64,000 bases of DNA from Oopsacas minuta. Its lineage: Eukaryota; Porifera; Hexactinellida; Lyssacinosida; Leucopsacidae. The stretch is taken from the NCBI GenBank assembly GCA_024704765.1, contig JAKMXF010000310.1:496001-560000 (forward strand), written 5' to 3'. The first letter of the stretch is position 1. Each line of letters starts with the position of its first letter. The position numbers and the translations under genes were made by a program. The notes beneath the pieces were generated by a model. It saw nothing but the letters and a program-made list of their open reading frames with translations. It was not told where the DNA came from and ran no database searches. This document shows positions 54,898 to 64,000 of this stretch, in pieces.

Positions 54898-55571
54898 TTA
54901 TTTTATTACTTTGTATACAAGTATCATTACAAATGTACTTTCAATTGGAAATTATTATAATAGCTGGAGGCTGAAATATGAGCTGACCTAGTCCATGATA
55001 TCAAATGCCCAAACCAACATGCTGTGGACCCCTCCCATAGACGGCAACAATTAAAGCTGTACCGGACTGGTCCGGACATCCGGTACTAATCCGTATCCAA
55101 CCATATACCGGATACACAACTATTTGTAATCGTATAGTGAGAGATTCTGAATAATATTTATTGTGGAGTAATAAATATTATTCCGAACTTCTGGAAGAAT
55201 TCAGCTTCGTCTTGCGTCGAAAACAAGTATCTCACTGTAAACATGGCTCTCAACCTAAACACCTTGAAATTCGTGAGATTAGTGAAAAATCTCACGATTC
55301 GATGGTGAGATGTAAGATTTTGTGTTTGTCTCCAATGAAATCCCAAGGGAGCTGTAGTTTAACGTAGACCCTAATCACGACGAGATGGTTATGAGTATCA
55401 AGCTTGCATGCAAATAAATTATAAATAGCAACTAGGGGTGATCATGTCATTCGTTTATCAGCTAAAGGAAAAAGCTGAGATAAAGTATTTACCCACACAC
55501 ACACAATCCTATTCATTAACTATAGACTATAGAGAGTATATTCACATACATAAAATAGCGAGAAGTCTAGC
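54898..55571. other. gene-free stretch
   Basis: About 670 bp between CSPP1 (start side) and the RhoGDI stop. Overlapping short frames on both strands near 55158-55367 show no coding features. Confidence 0.45.
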
Positions 55572-56183
55572 TCAGCTCCATTCCTTCTTGATTTCAAACG
55601 TCCACTCCCACTCAAGCACGGTGTTCTCATCATCATCTATAAACTTACTCTTCACGTTATAACTACCCCGGGCTAACATTCCACTAGGTGTCGTATCCTC
55701 TACAGTATTGAAGCAGTGTAGTTCTTTAGGTCCGTAGCTCCCCATCATTATAGTGCTATTCTCTACACGGATACCTTTCCTGTAAGAGCTCTGTCTGTAT
55801 CGGAGACCTGATACTATATCACGCTGTACTTTGAAGTCTATAGAGATAATGTACTTACAGCCTTCCTTCACTAGAATAGGATTCTTCTTGAGTGACTGTA
55901 AGTCAGTTTTAGTCAAGTCTAGTGAAATGGCTTCTCGACCTGTAGGCTTGAAATGCATAGCCTTCAGTAAGACATTAGCTCCTCCATCATCTTTCACGTC
56001 TTTGAACCCACCTAATAGAGTTTCTTTGTATTTTATCAGAGCTTCATCGTCTGCATCAGTTTTCACAATCGTTTCCAGATCTACTTTCTTGGGAACTTTA
56101 TAGTCAGTACTCTCTGGGTTATCTTCATTAGAGAACTCCTTTGCTACATCTTGAGGATCTACATCAGCATCTGCACTAGCCAT
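55572..56183 (-). CDS. ARHGDIA: Rho GDP-dissociation inhibitor
   Basis: Single-exon gene of 203 residues; human RhoGDI1 has 204. RhoGDI extracts geranylgeranylated Rho GTPases from membranes and keeps them in the cytosol. The N-terminal acidic arm (DADVDPQDVAKEFSNEDN) and the regulatory helices (LIKYKETLLGG) precede the immunoglobulin-like prenyl-binding domain: ISLDLTKTDLQSLKKNPILV, KEGCKYIISIDFKVQRDIVSGLRY, SYGPKELHCFNT, TPSGMLARGSYNVKSKFIDDD and WEWTFEIKKEW at the end. All these are standard for the family. The symbol is given for the family; assignment to a vertebrate paralogue is not implied. Confidence 0.95.
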   Translation of the reverse strand: MASADADVDPQDVAKEFSNEDNPESTDYKVPKKVDLETIVKTDADDEALIKYKETLLGGFKDVKDDGGANVLLKAMHFKPTGREAISLDLTKTDLQSLKKNPILVKEGCKYIISIDFKVQRDIVSGLRYRQSSYRKGIRVENSTIMMGSYGPKELHCFNTVEDTTPSGMLARGSYNVKSKFIDDDENTVLEWEWTFEIKKEWS

Positions 56184-56726
56184 CTCTCTATTAAACGCTT
56201 AGTATGTTTTTAATTAGATTATAAATTCAAATACAATTCACTCACTAAATGTTATACCAACAGGGATTGTCAACGATATACTCGTTATGCAAAATTAATA
56301 TGTACTTTATATGGTTATTCTAAAAAGAAATTTACAGAGGAGTATTTGTATGCAAAGATTTATCACAAAATTTTCCTATATTAATAGATCCAATTTGAAT
56401 AAAACAAGAGATTTATAATTAAAGGAATGATTGAACTAGTATCTTATTATAACTTCTGTAACTGAATCTTTAGTACCTAATGATTCTAGGAAATACTTGA
56501 TCACTGCAGAGTACAAACAGTACTTCAATGGACTCCTAAGAATTTAATAATTGCAATGTTGAATTAACAGAAAAGCATTAGTAGTTTATGTCACATAATA
56601 CCTTATCAGATCAGTAGTGAAATCTGTAGAGAAAAGAAACCAAAACCAGGACAAATATCGTGACATAAAATCATTCATTGCATATACGAGACTCAAAATT
56701 GTATACGCGCAAACTGAAGAAATATA
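56184..56726. other. RhoGDI upstream region
   Basis: 543 bp of AT-rich DNA between the RhoGDI start and the left end of the mariner-type element. No specific site identified. Confidence 0.4.
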
Positions 56727-57892
56727 CAGGGTGGCTCCAAAGTTCTGATACAAACCATTTTGTCTATAATATTTTTTCAGCATGACCTACATTATTGATT
56801 TTCTATATATAATTAATACATACTATTAGAGCTAACTGTGCTGTGTGACACAGAACAAGCCTTGTTTTCCAAGATAGACCATACAGAATAGTCCATAGGA
56901 TTTAAATCGGGACTATATGGTGGCCATTCATCCTTGTGTATAAAATTGGGAGTATTGTGCTTCATCCAATCTTGGGTCGTATTGGCCGTATGGGCGGGAG
57001 CACCATCTTGTTGGAAGACAAATGGCTGTCCAGAAAACATGGTCTGGCTCAGACTTTTACCACAGGCTCTAATACAAGCTCTCGGTATGTTTTGGCATTG
57101 ATTTTCACTTCTGGGTAATGAAAATCAGTGGTGTCCGGCCAACAGCAGAGACCCCAGCCAAACCATAACCGACAGCGGTTTCTTCATCCAACTGATATAT
57201 CCGAACTTATCAGGGATCGCTGAAACTGAGGTCGAGATGACTCTGTCGTTTTGGTTATTTGTAGCCTCTTCTATGGTGAAAATTTTCTCATCTGAGTAAA
57301 GGATATTTTCGAGAACCCTAATAGCGTGTAGAGCAAGTAGGCTCTTGCTCCGGGATACTCTCTTTTCTTTCACCGACCCAGATAGGAATTGTACCTTTTG
57401 CGTTTAAAAGAGCGCATTCCTAGGTCCCTTTTGACAACCTTTTGTATTGCTCGGCGAGATATATTGAGCTCCCAAGGCCATTTTCCTCATCGGACGGTGT
57501 GGGTTCCGCCGAAACCGTTCTCGCACCCCTTTCTTGAGACCTGGGTCGTTACAGATCATGGACGACAAGATCTCTGCTTGTCTACAGTGTCTCTAGTTTC
57601 CTCATATCGATTTATCGTCCTGTAGATAAATGCCCTACGTCCTTTTGCAATTTTCAGCAGTTTCAAAATTTCTGATGAACTTTTCCCCGCTACATACAAC
57701 TCAATAATTGCTGACCTCTCAGATTCCATGGTCAATCACAATGTTTTTTCGAAATAGAATACACCAAATTGAAAAAATATTTGTTAGGAAGCGTATAAGG
57801 TATGTCATGGAAGAGCAAGCCATTGAGAATAATTCCTGATAATGGTTATATATTAATCGTGATTTTGTATCAGAACTTTGGAGCCACCCCTG
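56727..57892 (-). mobile_element. dead mariner-group transposon (IS630-Tc1-mariner)
   Basis: 1166 bp with about 28-bp terminal inverted repeats: CAGGGTGGCTCCAAAGTTCT on the left, AGAACTTTGGAGCCACCCCTG on the right. TA lies on both sides (56725-56726 and 57893-57894). It carries one broken transposase on the minus strand, listed separately. The well-preserved ends and single broken frame suggest a fairly recent death. Confidence 0.92.
56813..57729 (-). pseudogene. broken mariner-type transposase, D-D37D spacing
   Basis: Starts near 57729 with MESERSAIIELYVAGKSSSE, a helix-turn-helix N-terminus (ILKLLKIAKGRRAFIYRTI), and is broken by frameshifts and stops. A middle frame (57373-57125) holds RVLENILYSDEKIFTIE with the first catalytic Asp. 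The last frame (57040-56813) holds FQQDGAPAHTANTTQDW with the second Asp and WPPYSPDLNPMDYSVW with the third acidic residue. I count 37 residues between the second Asp and the last Asp, the DD37D class rather than mariner DD34D or Tc1 DD34E. Confidence 0.85.
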
Positions 57893-58562
57893 TAAATAGT
57901 ACCATTCTCATGATTAACTGACTATGAATCAAGCAATGAGAATCAAGTGATTATGTCAACATACGTGCATCATGTAGTATAGTTAAAATAAAATGAAATT
58001 TGCAAAAAATGAATCATTTACTTACAATGCCATATAAATTAAATTATTCATTCTTATATCAATTAATAAAATCAAGAAAGATTAAGGTAGACAATGTAAA
58101 GAAACTTAGAACTATACGTATACACTATTGTACTCGTTGGACCATTTAAATGTTGTATGTTACAATTCATATATGTATATATGTCCAGAATTGATTGAAC
58201 AAACTGGAGGACCCCCAAGGGTGAATTTTGGAATGCAGGGGTATTTTGGGCCTGGCTCGGCTCGGACAAAAATTCACACATATGACGAAATTATGATGTC
58301 ATTGTCATCTTTTGAGATTTCCGAAAAATCACATTATTAACCACTGCTCAGCCAATATACAAACCCTGTAACTTAGTGGTCCTACAAAAAGCAGGTCAGA
58401 ACAGCTTTTTGGCACGTTTCAACAGGACACGACATATGTCTGAAAGAGCCCAGCCAAAACAGGACGGTTGAGAATTTAGCTGAGTAGTCACACCTATAAT
58501 GCAAAATAATAATGGACGTTTATATAGAATTAAGTGAACTTAGAAAGATTAAGAAATACAAT
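57893..58562. other. gene-free stretch
   Basis: About 670 bp. Nothing recognised. Small frames near 58072-58340 overlap on opposite strands. Confidence 0.4.
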
Positions 58563-59210
58563 TTAAATATTTAGGTTGTTCCATTCAACCATGGATTCAA
58601 ATGTTTTAAAATCGGGAGGATGATCCATATAAGGTGCAAAACAAGGAATTTTGTCCATTTCCGGATAAACAATATCAGATTTCATACATGGATAGGTTGT
58701 ATAATCTGTTAGAGGGAGAGAGTAGTTTGGTATTGTACTGAGCGTACCTTCTATATTTCTAGTCTGGGCTATACAGGGGGAGGCTCGTAAGACTGAGCTG
58801 TGAGGTAAACTAATGAGGGAGTCAGGAGATGAATTATCAGGTGGAGATAGAGATGAGCGAGGAATACTTGACTTATTGGCTGAGATTTGCTTAGGTCTTT
58901 TATTTGACTTCAAAGCTGGATTTTTGTTAATTTTCTTAGAGATCTTATCTACATATTGTTTGAGGCCGGGTGATAGAGTAGTAGAGTAGGGGGAATGAGA
59001 TAAATTACTTTGTAATGCTAAGTTCGTGCTGGTAAGAGAACGAACAATTGGTGATTTTGTAATGTTTGAGGTTCTTTGTCTTGTTTGTACAAACCAAACA
59101 TAATGCATAACAGTATTGGCATACTCGATTTCCTTCCTCAATGGATCTTGTGACAAATAGCGACTTTCTGACTCACAATGACGCCTCACGTACTTTTCTA
59201 GTCCAGACAT
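58563..59210 (-). CDS. hypothetical Ser/Pro-rich protein
   Basis: Open frame of 215 residues starting MSGLEKYVRRHCESESRYL. The N-terminal 45 residues look helical (KEIEYANTVMHYVWFVQTRQR). The rest is Ser/Thr/Pro-rich (SSIPRSSLSPPDNSSPDSL) with a basic patch near residues 90-112 (KKINKNPALKSNKRPK) and a Pro/Tyr/Met-rich end (CFAPYMDHPPDFKTF). No signal peptide, membrane segment or known domain. It is long for chance in this AT-rich DNA and has an ordered composition, so I consider it a likely gene, but I recognise no family. Confidence 0.5.
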   Translation of the reverse strand: MSGLEKYVRRHCESESRYLSQDPLRKEIEYANTVMHYVWFVQTRQRTSNITKSPIVRSLTSTNLALQSNLSHSPYSTTLSPGLKQYVDKISKKINKNPALKSNKRPKQISANKSSIPRSSLSPPDNSSPDSLISLPHSSVLRASPCIAQTRNIEGTLSTIPNYSLPLTDYTTYPCMKSDIVYPEMDKIPCFAPYMDHPPDFKTFESMVEWNNLNI

Positions 59211-60938
59211 GTGTATCTCAGAAGAACTAACAGAAACAGAAAAAAATCACATATCTTTGATACACTGATCCGATCTCTTAAAATTTCTTACTCAGGGTGC
59301 CAGAGTAACTCAAAGGTTACATGCAAAATTTGGTTAAGATTGGTCAAGTAATCTCGGAGGAGATGTAGTGACACACACACACACACCGTTACTACTTTAT
59401 ATATATAGATGATATCGGGCAGGGTAGGGCCCGAGCCCTACCTTGCCCGATGCTTACCTACAAGCAGAGGGGGACCTCTAGCAACCCCCTAGCTACGCCT
59501 ATGCCTACAAGCTACTACATGGTTTAGAATCTACGTACGTAGTATATTAATTAACTGCAAAAGTTGTCTTTCTGCATGTTCGTTGTCAAGGAAAGGATTT
59601 ATGTAATATTGTATTGAATTCTAATATCTCTATTCTGAGATGCATACTGTCCCAAATAAGTACTTATGTACTTCACATCGTGATTTCTAACCAGCGCCAG
59701 ACAGTAAACTTAACCCTAATTTTTAGGATATAAAATTGATAGGAGGCAATGAATATTTGATTTTCTATGATTTATACGAATTTATTGCAATCTGTGAAGT
59801 AATTATTTGTCACTAATCATAATTTGTAAAATAATGAATATTTTATCGATTCTATATACAGGGACGTCGCCACGGGGCATAGGGGTGGAATGTCCCTCGG
59901 ATCCCCCCGTGGCATGACTCCCCTAGTAAAATCTAGTGCCCCATGGTATAGCCCTTAGCTCAAACGCAAACAGTAAAACTTCGGAACACCTTGCCCTCAT
60001 CCTGCCTCCTGGAAACTTCGTGCCCCTGATAATTTCATTGCTCCCAATAGGTGAAAATCCTGGCGACGTTCCTGTCTATATATAAAATGAAATTGGCATA
60101 CCTAACACATTATGACAACAAATAATACGAGCAGCTTAGCTTGCGAACACTCTCTGTCCGCATGGAATTCGGCACTTTGTGCCTTGATTTTGTATAAGAA
60201 CTTTTATTTACCCATGTCTTGAAATTGCGAAGTTCGGGAACAGATTTATCATATGATTAATCAATTTTCACACCTTAGAGTTTAGGCTGTACTTCAAATA
60301 ACCTTATTTAATTGGTTTTAACTAATGATTTTGTTCATTCGTAAGAAACATGACCCAGAGGCCCGAGGTGCACTACCAGTCTGGTGGCTAGGGAGTTTTT
60401 CTTTAATTTTGTTATTTATATTATTTACTAATTAGTTATATAGTCATTCAATTTCAAGGCTAAACTTTCAGGTTTGGTAGAAATCACATTGAATGTGCTT
60501 AATTGGACAGCTTCTTTTGAGGAAAACGTTTGTCTCCCTGTATATTTTCTGATTGAAACGATAGGTGAAATTTCATGATCCACGATCTTAACTATGTATT
60601 TATAGTTATCATTAAGAAAGTAAATATATTTAATATACACTTTAAAGTGTTACAATTCCCTAATGGAGGTTTACAGTATTCTTATCCCATAGAATGACGT
60701 ATTGACAAAGTAGTATGAAGTGTGTGGGCCTGTTGTATAGCCCACCATACACAATGCAACTCTGTAGTATGATACACGTATTCTCAAAAAATACGATTAT
60801 ATGAGAAGTTATAATTGAGTTCTGATTAGAATGAGAATGTTCATTTACAACTACGAGTATAGAAATTTGCCACTGAATTGATTGAAATTATCAGAATAAA
60901 GAATGTTATGGACAGGTCACTGATGTGGATAAGAGTGA
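59211..60938. other. gene-free stretch with repeats
   Basis: About 1.7 kb. It contains a possible retroelement tail near 59280-59412: TTTGGTTAAGATTGGTCAAG, then (AC)8 at 59371-59386 and TTTATATATATAGAT, a pattern common at 3' ends of non-autonomous retroelements or Helitrons. It also holds the hAT-type MITE at 59859-60074. No gene supported. Confidence 0.4.
59859..60074. mobile_element. hAT-type MITE with perfect 8-bp target duplication
   Basis: 216 bp bounded by CAGGGACGTCGCCA and TGGCGACGTTCCTG (one mismatch in 14) and flanked by TCTATATA on both sides (59851-59858 and 60075-60082). An exact 8-bp duplication fits hAT transposition and suggests a young insertion. Non-coding, with a GC-rich interior. 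Confidence 0.93.
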
Positions 60939-61886
60939 TTACTCTTTCTTTGGGTGATCCGGGAAGAAGTATCGTGCTGGAGAGAATGATAACAGAACAG
61001 TATGTCTCTTGTAGCACTGTGAAGCACGGAACTTCACATCTGTACCATGCAGGTGATCTAATATTCCCATTGAGCCGAAATTTTCTGTAAAATTCAGGTG
61101 ATGGAAATCGTGAGCTTCGGCAGATGGCATCAGAGGTAGGTGGTACCCACTATGAGTAATGAGAGTATTGAAAGTAGCAAGTGACAGCCAGAGCCATAAT
61201 GTAGCAGTATGTGAACCGACTACAAATGGACCTGCTACAAGAGGTAGCACGTTACCAATCAAGTGTTCGATTGGAGAACAGTATATACTATTGAATGCGA
61301 TAGGAGCAGTGAACTCATGATGTTTCTTGTGTATGAGTCTGTATAGTGTGGAGGTGTGTAACAGACGATGGATATAGTAGAATGTGAATTCGTGAATAAT
61401 CATAAATCCACAGAACTCTAGCACTACTCTGAATAGAGAAGGGAGTTCTGGTCCTGTGCTCATGCCTCTCATCTTGAACAGAGGGTAAAGAACCATCAAC
61501 ATAAGAAGTCCTCCTAGATTGTTTATCACAATATTAGGCAGTACCTTTATGTAGGTATCTATACCAAGAGGAGGTTTCTTCTGCTGAATACGATACTGCA
61601 TTAGTATTGGTATTTGTAGTATATCTATTGCCATAAATATCAGGCCCACAGACCAGAAAGTTATTGCCAAGGGCAAAGATGTACCAACCGACAAGATCAT
61701 AAAGTCATTTTCCAAACAAAACCAACGAGAAAATAACCATAGATTACTCCAGAAGTCATGAGAAGCACCCCACACTTGCTCTACCACATTCGTAATGGAA
61801 TTACGGATAGCAACAAGAGTGATCAGCATAGTACCGATAATGAAGATAGCTTTCTTGAAGCTAGAATAAACTGGACGTAGTTGCAT
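60887..61886. repeat. tandem duplication unit, copy 1 (partner 63023-64000)
   Basis: Identity to the partner starts in the 3' flank with TTATCAGAATAAAGAATGTT (about 60887 and 63023) and runs through the gene to the window edge. By eye, about 450 bp (61209-61658 against 63342-63791) shows no difference, while differences cluster in two short blocks. Direct tandem orientation. Confidence 0.85.
60939..61886 (-). CDS. FAXDC2: FAXDC2-like fatty acid hydroxylase family protein, copy 1
   Basis: Single-exon membrane di-iron protein of 315 residues; human FAXDC2 has 333. The fatty acid hydroxylase/sterol desaturase superfamily hydroxylates or desaturates lipids at the ER. Histidine boxes are present: HRLLH (173-177), HKKHH (186-190) and HDFHH (259-263), with H245 in THSGYHL. 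Hydrophobic segments lie at about 11-28, 62-90, 117-137, 153-170 and 225-243. Similarity to human FAXDC2 is clear in [37 protein letters not shown] and LDHLHGTD. The true substrate is not known from sequence. A near-identical copy follows at 63072-64000. A MITE (61919-62138) lies 33 bp upstream of the start codon. Confidence 0.9.
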   Translation of the reverse strand: MQLRPVYSSFKKAIFIIGTMLITLVAIRNSITNVVEQVWGASHDFWSNLWLFSRWFCLENDFMILSVGTSLPLAITFWSVGLIFMAIDILQIPILMQYRIQQKKPPLGIDTYIKVLPNIVINNLGGLLMLMVLYPLFKMRGMSTGPELPSLFRVVLEFCGFMIIHEFTFYYIHRLLHTSTLYRLIHKKHHEFTAPIAFNSIYCSPIEHLIGNVLPLVAGPFVVGSHTATLWLWLSLATFNTLITHSGYHLPLMPSAEAHDFHHLNFTENFGSMGILDHLHGTDVKFRASQCYKRHTVLLSFSPARYFFPDHPKKE

Positions 61887-61918
61887 CTCAAAGATGATGT
61901 CAATAGGATAGCTAGTTG

Positions 61919-62138
61919 TATCGTAAACTGGGGCTACTTTGGCCCAAATATCAAAGCTCTAAAGAAACTAGATTGGATTCAGTATTGTACTTGAAAATGA
62001 CTTGCCAAATTTTTAACGAATTTTCAAATATCGGTAGACAATTTCGAAAACAAACACAATATTTATTCAATATGTAAGAAATTTCAATATGTGGGCTAAA
62101 GCAAACCCAGTGGGCCAAAGTAGCCCCAGTTTACGGTA
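61919..62138. mobile_element. MITE, copy B of the family at 5269
   Basis: About 220 bp, inverse orientation relative to copy A. The right end AGCCCCAGTTTACGGTA is intact. The left end (TATCGTAAACTGGGGCTACT) has one change and lacks the inner CACTGGGTTTGCTTTAG segment found in copy A. It lies 33 bp upstream of the FAXDC2-like copy 1 start codon, so it is within its promoter or 5' leader. Confidence 0.85.
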
Positions 62139-63071
62139 CTTAAAATGCTTGTAGAATTGATTAGTAACATATATACCTTATGCATATGTTCTGAATGAGT
62201 CTTAAGAAAAATAACTCCATTATTTGAACACAAAAGTAACAAAATAGTTACTTGCTCCCTCCGCTCGTGTCCCATAAGTTACGATAATTGTATTACATGA
62301 CGAGAACGGGGGCAAGGTGGGTCATTTGACCTGAGCCTCACGCTCCAAGGAGCCAAAAATCTATATTTCATCGAATAATCATTATACTATTTGGGTAATA
62401 TGTACTCATTTTCGAGAAGATAGCAAAATGGCACGGGCCTCTCCGATCCAGTCAGGGCCTGGTGGGACCACCCAGACCTGGAGGCATGTTAAGTGATTAT
62501 AGAAACTGTAACAGGGGGAAGTTGAAGGTTCAAGGACAGCTCTTTTGAAACCATTAATAAGTGGGATAGAGATCGGATTTAGTGAAGTAATAGATATGCC
62601 ATGATATGGAGCAGTAGTGCGAAATCTAGCAGTAGGATTAACACACAAATTGGTAATTTGTGTTTTAATCTAACCTTCACAAGAGGTACGTATATATAAT
62701 AATTTCTAAATTGAAATTTCACATCTTTTATGGTGAAAAATAGATTTAGCAACTGTCGGACCTTTACAGACAAATTTTGCTTCCACAGTTCCTGTTGTCA
62801 TATGATTAATTCATATCAATTTCACACCTAAAATTCAAAATCATGCTAGAGATTTCGTTTCAGTGATTAGTCGGGCTAATTTGGCATGCGATAAATATTC
62901 AAATCTACACCTACAATTCATCAATGGATTAAGACCCACCCAGATAAGATCATATTTGAGGAATAAAATTGAATCCGTATTGAATGAGAGTATATCGTCT
63001 GGTACTAAATTATAAATTAATTATCAGAATAAAGAATGTTATGGACAGGTCACTGATGTGGATAAGAGTGA
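62139..63071. other. spacer between FAXDC2-like copies, with a doubtful gag-like scrap
   Basis: About 930 bp. A plus-strand frame without a start codon, about 62800-63015, reads ARDFVSVISRAN then LHLQFINGLRP and IRSYLRNKIES before a stop, which resembles the FI(N/E)GLRP signature of LTR-retrotransposon gag. No LTR, protease or polymerase is nearby, so it is at most a relic. The rest holds nothing recognised. Confidence 0.3.
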
Positions 63072-64000
63072 TTACTCTTTCTTTGGGTGATCCGGGAAGA
63101 AGTATCGTGCTGGAGAGAATGATAACAGAACAATATGTCTCTTGTAGCACTGTGAAGCACGGAACTTCACATCTGTACCATGCAGGTGATCTAATACTCC
63201 CATTGAGCCGAAATTTTCTGTAAAATTCAGGTGATGGAAATCGTGAGCTTCGGCAGATGGCATCAGAGGTAGGTGGTACCCACTATGAGTATTTAGAGAA
63301 TTGAAAATTGCGAGTGACAGCCAGAGCCAGAGTATAGCAGCATGTGAACCGACTACAAATGGACCTGCTACAAGAGGTAGCACGTTACCAATCAAGTGTT
63401 CGATTGGAGAACAGTATATACTATTGAATGCGATAGGAGCAGTGAACTCATGATGTTTCTTGTGTATGAGTCTGTATAGTGTGGAGGTGTGTAACAGACG
63501 ATGGATATAGTAGAATGTGAATTCGTGAATAATCATAAATCCACAGAACTCTAGCACTACTCTGAATAGAGAAGGGAGTTCTGGTCCTGTGCTCATGCCT
63601 CTCATCTTGAACAGAGGGTAAAGAACCATCAACATAAGAAGTCCTCCTAGATTGTTTATCACAATATTAGGCAGTACCTTTATGTAGGTATCTATACCAA
63701 GAGGAGGTTTCTTCTGCTGAATACGATACTGCATTAGTATTGGTATTTGTAGTATATCTATTGCCATAAATATCAGGCCCACAGACCAGAAGATTGTTGC
63801 AAAAGACACATATGCACCAACTGACAAGATCATAAAGTCATTTTCCAAACAAAACCAACGAGAAAATAACCACAGATTATTCCAGAAGTCATGAGAAGCA
63901 CCCCACACTTGCTCTACAACATTCGTAATGGAATTACGGATAGCAACAAGAGTGATCAGCATAGTACCGATAATGAAAATAGCCTTCTTGAGGCTGGAAT
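63072..64000 (-). CDS. FAXDC2: FAXDC2-like fatty acid hydroxylase family protein, copy 2 (5' end outside window)
   Basis: Same protein as copy 1, cut by the window end. The frame continues past the internal Met at 63962 ([11 protein letters not shown]) to base 64000, so the true start lies outside. The three histidine boxes HRLLH, HKKHH and HDFHH are intact. Differences from copy 1 are few and clustered: [11 protein letters not shown] for [11 protein letters not shown], and [19 protein letters not shown] for [19 protein letters not shown], plus single changes (N for S, V for I, I for T). Both blocks are in or next to membrane segments. Both copies look functional. Confidence 0.9.
   Translation of the reverse strand, partial: SSLKKAIFIIGTMLITLVAIRNSITNVVEQVWGASHDFWNNLWLFSRWFCLENDFMILSVGAYVSFATIFWSVGLIFMAIDILQIPILMQYRIQQKKPPLGIDTYIKVLPNIVINNLGGLLMLMVLYPLFKMRGMSTGPELPSLFRVVLEFCGFMIIHEFTFYYIHRLLHTSTLYRLIHKKHHEFTAPIAFNSIYCSPIEHLIGNVLPLVAGPFVVGSHAAILWLWLSLAIFNSLNTHSGYHLPLMPSAEAHDFHHLNFTENFGSMGVLDHLHGTDVKFRASQCYKRHIVLLSFSPARYFFPDHPKKE

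Noticed and set aside
59280-59412. Retroelement or Helitron 3' tail
   Set aside because: The phrase TTTGGTTAAGATTGGTCAAG plus (AC)n and TATATATAGAT is suggestive, but there is no coding part or second copy in the window, so it is only mentioned in the gap entry.

Overview
The window is AT-rich eukaryotic DNA from an animal, most likely an invertebrate or a non-bilaterian. The protein set is metazoan: two tandem Dok-like PH+PTB adaptors, AP-5 zeta, RhoGDI, MSH2, GGPP synthase, HPF1 with a PBZ finger, and several ciliary proteins. Splice sites are GT-AG. Intergenic DNA holds many short inverted-repeat transposons. The species cannot be named from the sequence. Many conserved genes are uninterrupted here (CCP6, AP5Z1, DRC2, CSPP1, RhoGDI, GGPS1, HPF1, ZCCHC4), while MSH2 (8 exons), SCCPDH (4 exons) and the Dok genes (3 exons each) keep introns. 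I rebuilt those exon sets by splice phase.

Left third (1-22.6 kb): ZCCHC4 and a three-dsRBM/RGG protein sit head to head. Then come two Dok-like genes (4894-8136 and 10750-13558) with identical intron phases, CCP6 and CFAP276 on the minus strand, and a decayed mobile-element ORF (19.5-21.1 kb). Middle (22.6-45 kb): SCCPDH runs on the minus strand with two transposons in its second intron. One is a truncated Mutator-like element whose ends are inverted arrays of a 15-bp repeat, flanked by a perfect 9-bp target duplication. HPF1 is divergent from SCCPDH. Next are a small spliced cysteine-rich membrane protein, AP5Z1, DRC2, a small tyrosine-motif membrane protein, GGPS1, a SWIM-finger relic and a dead hAT element. 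Right third (45-64 kb): eight-exon MSH2, CSPP1, RhoGDI, a dead mariner-type element, an unrecognised Ser-rich protein, and a tandem pair of FAXDC2-like hydroxylases, the second cut by the window edge.

Functional themes are cilium and microtubule (CCP6, CFAP276, DRC2, CSPP1), genome maintenance (MSH2, HPF1), and tyrosine-kinase adaptor signalling (two Dok-like proteins, perhaps the small YxxM protein). I see no operon-like structure. The non-coding DNA is the richest part: at least ten inverted-repeat elements with recognisable termini (MULE, piggyBac-like, hAT-like, Tc1/mariner, pogo-like), three strong isolated hairpins, and a cluster of three mini-hairpins upstream of MSH2.
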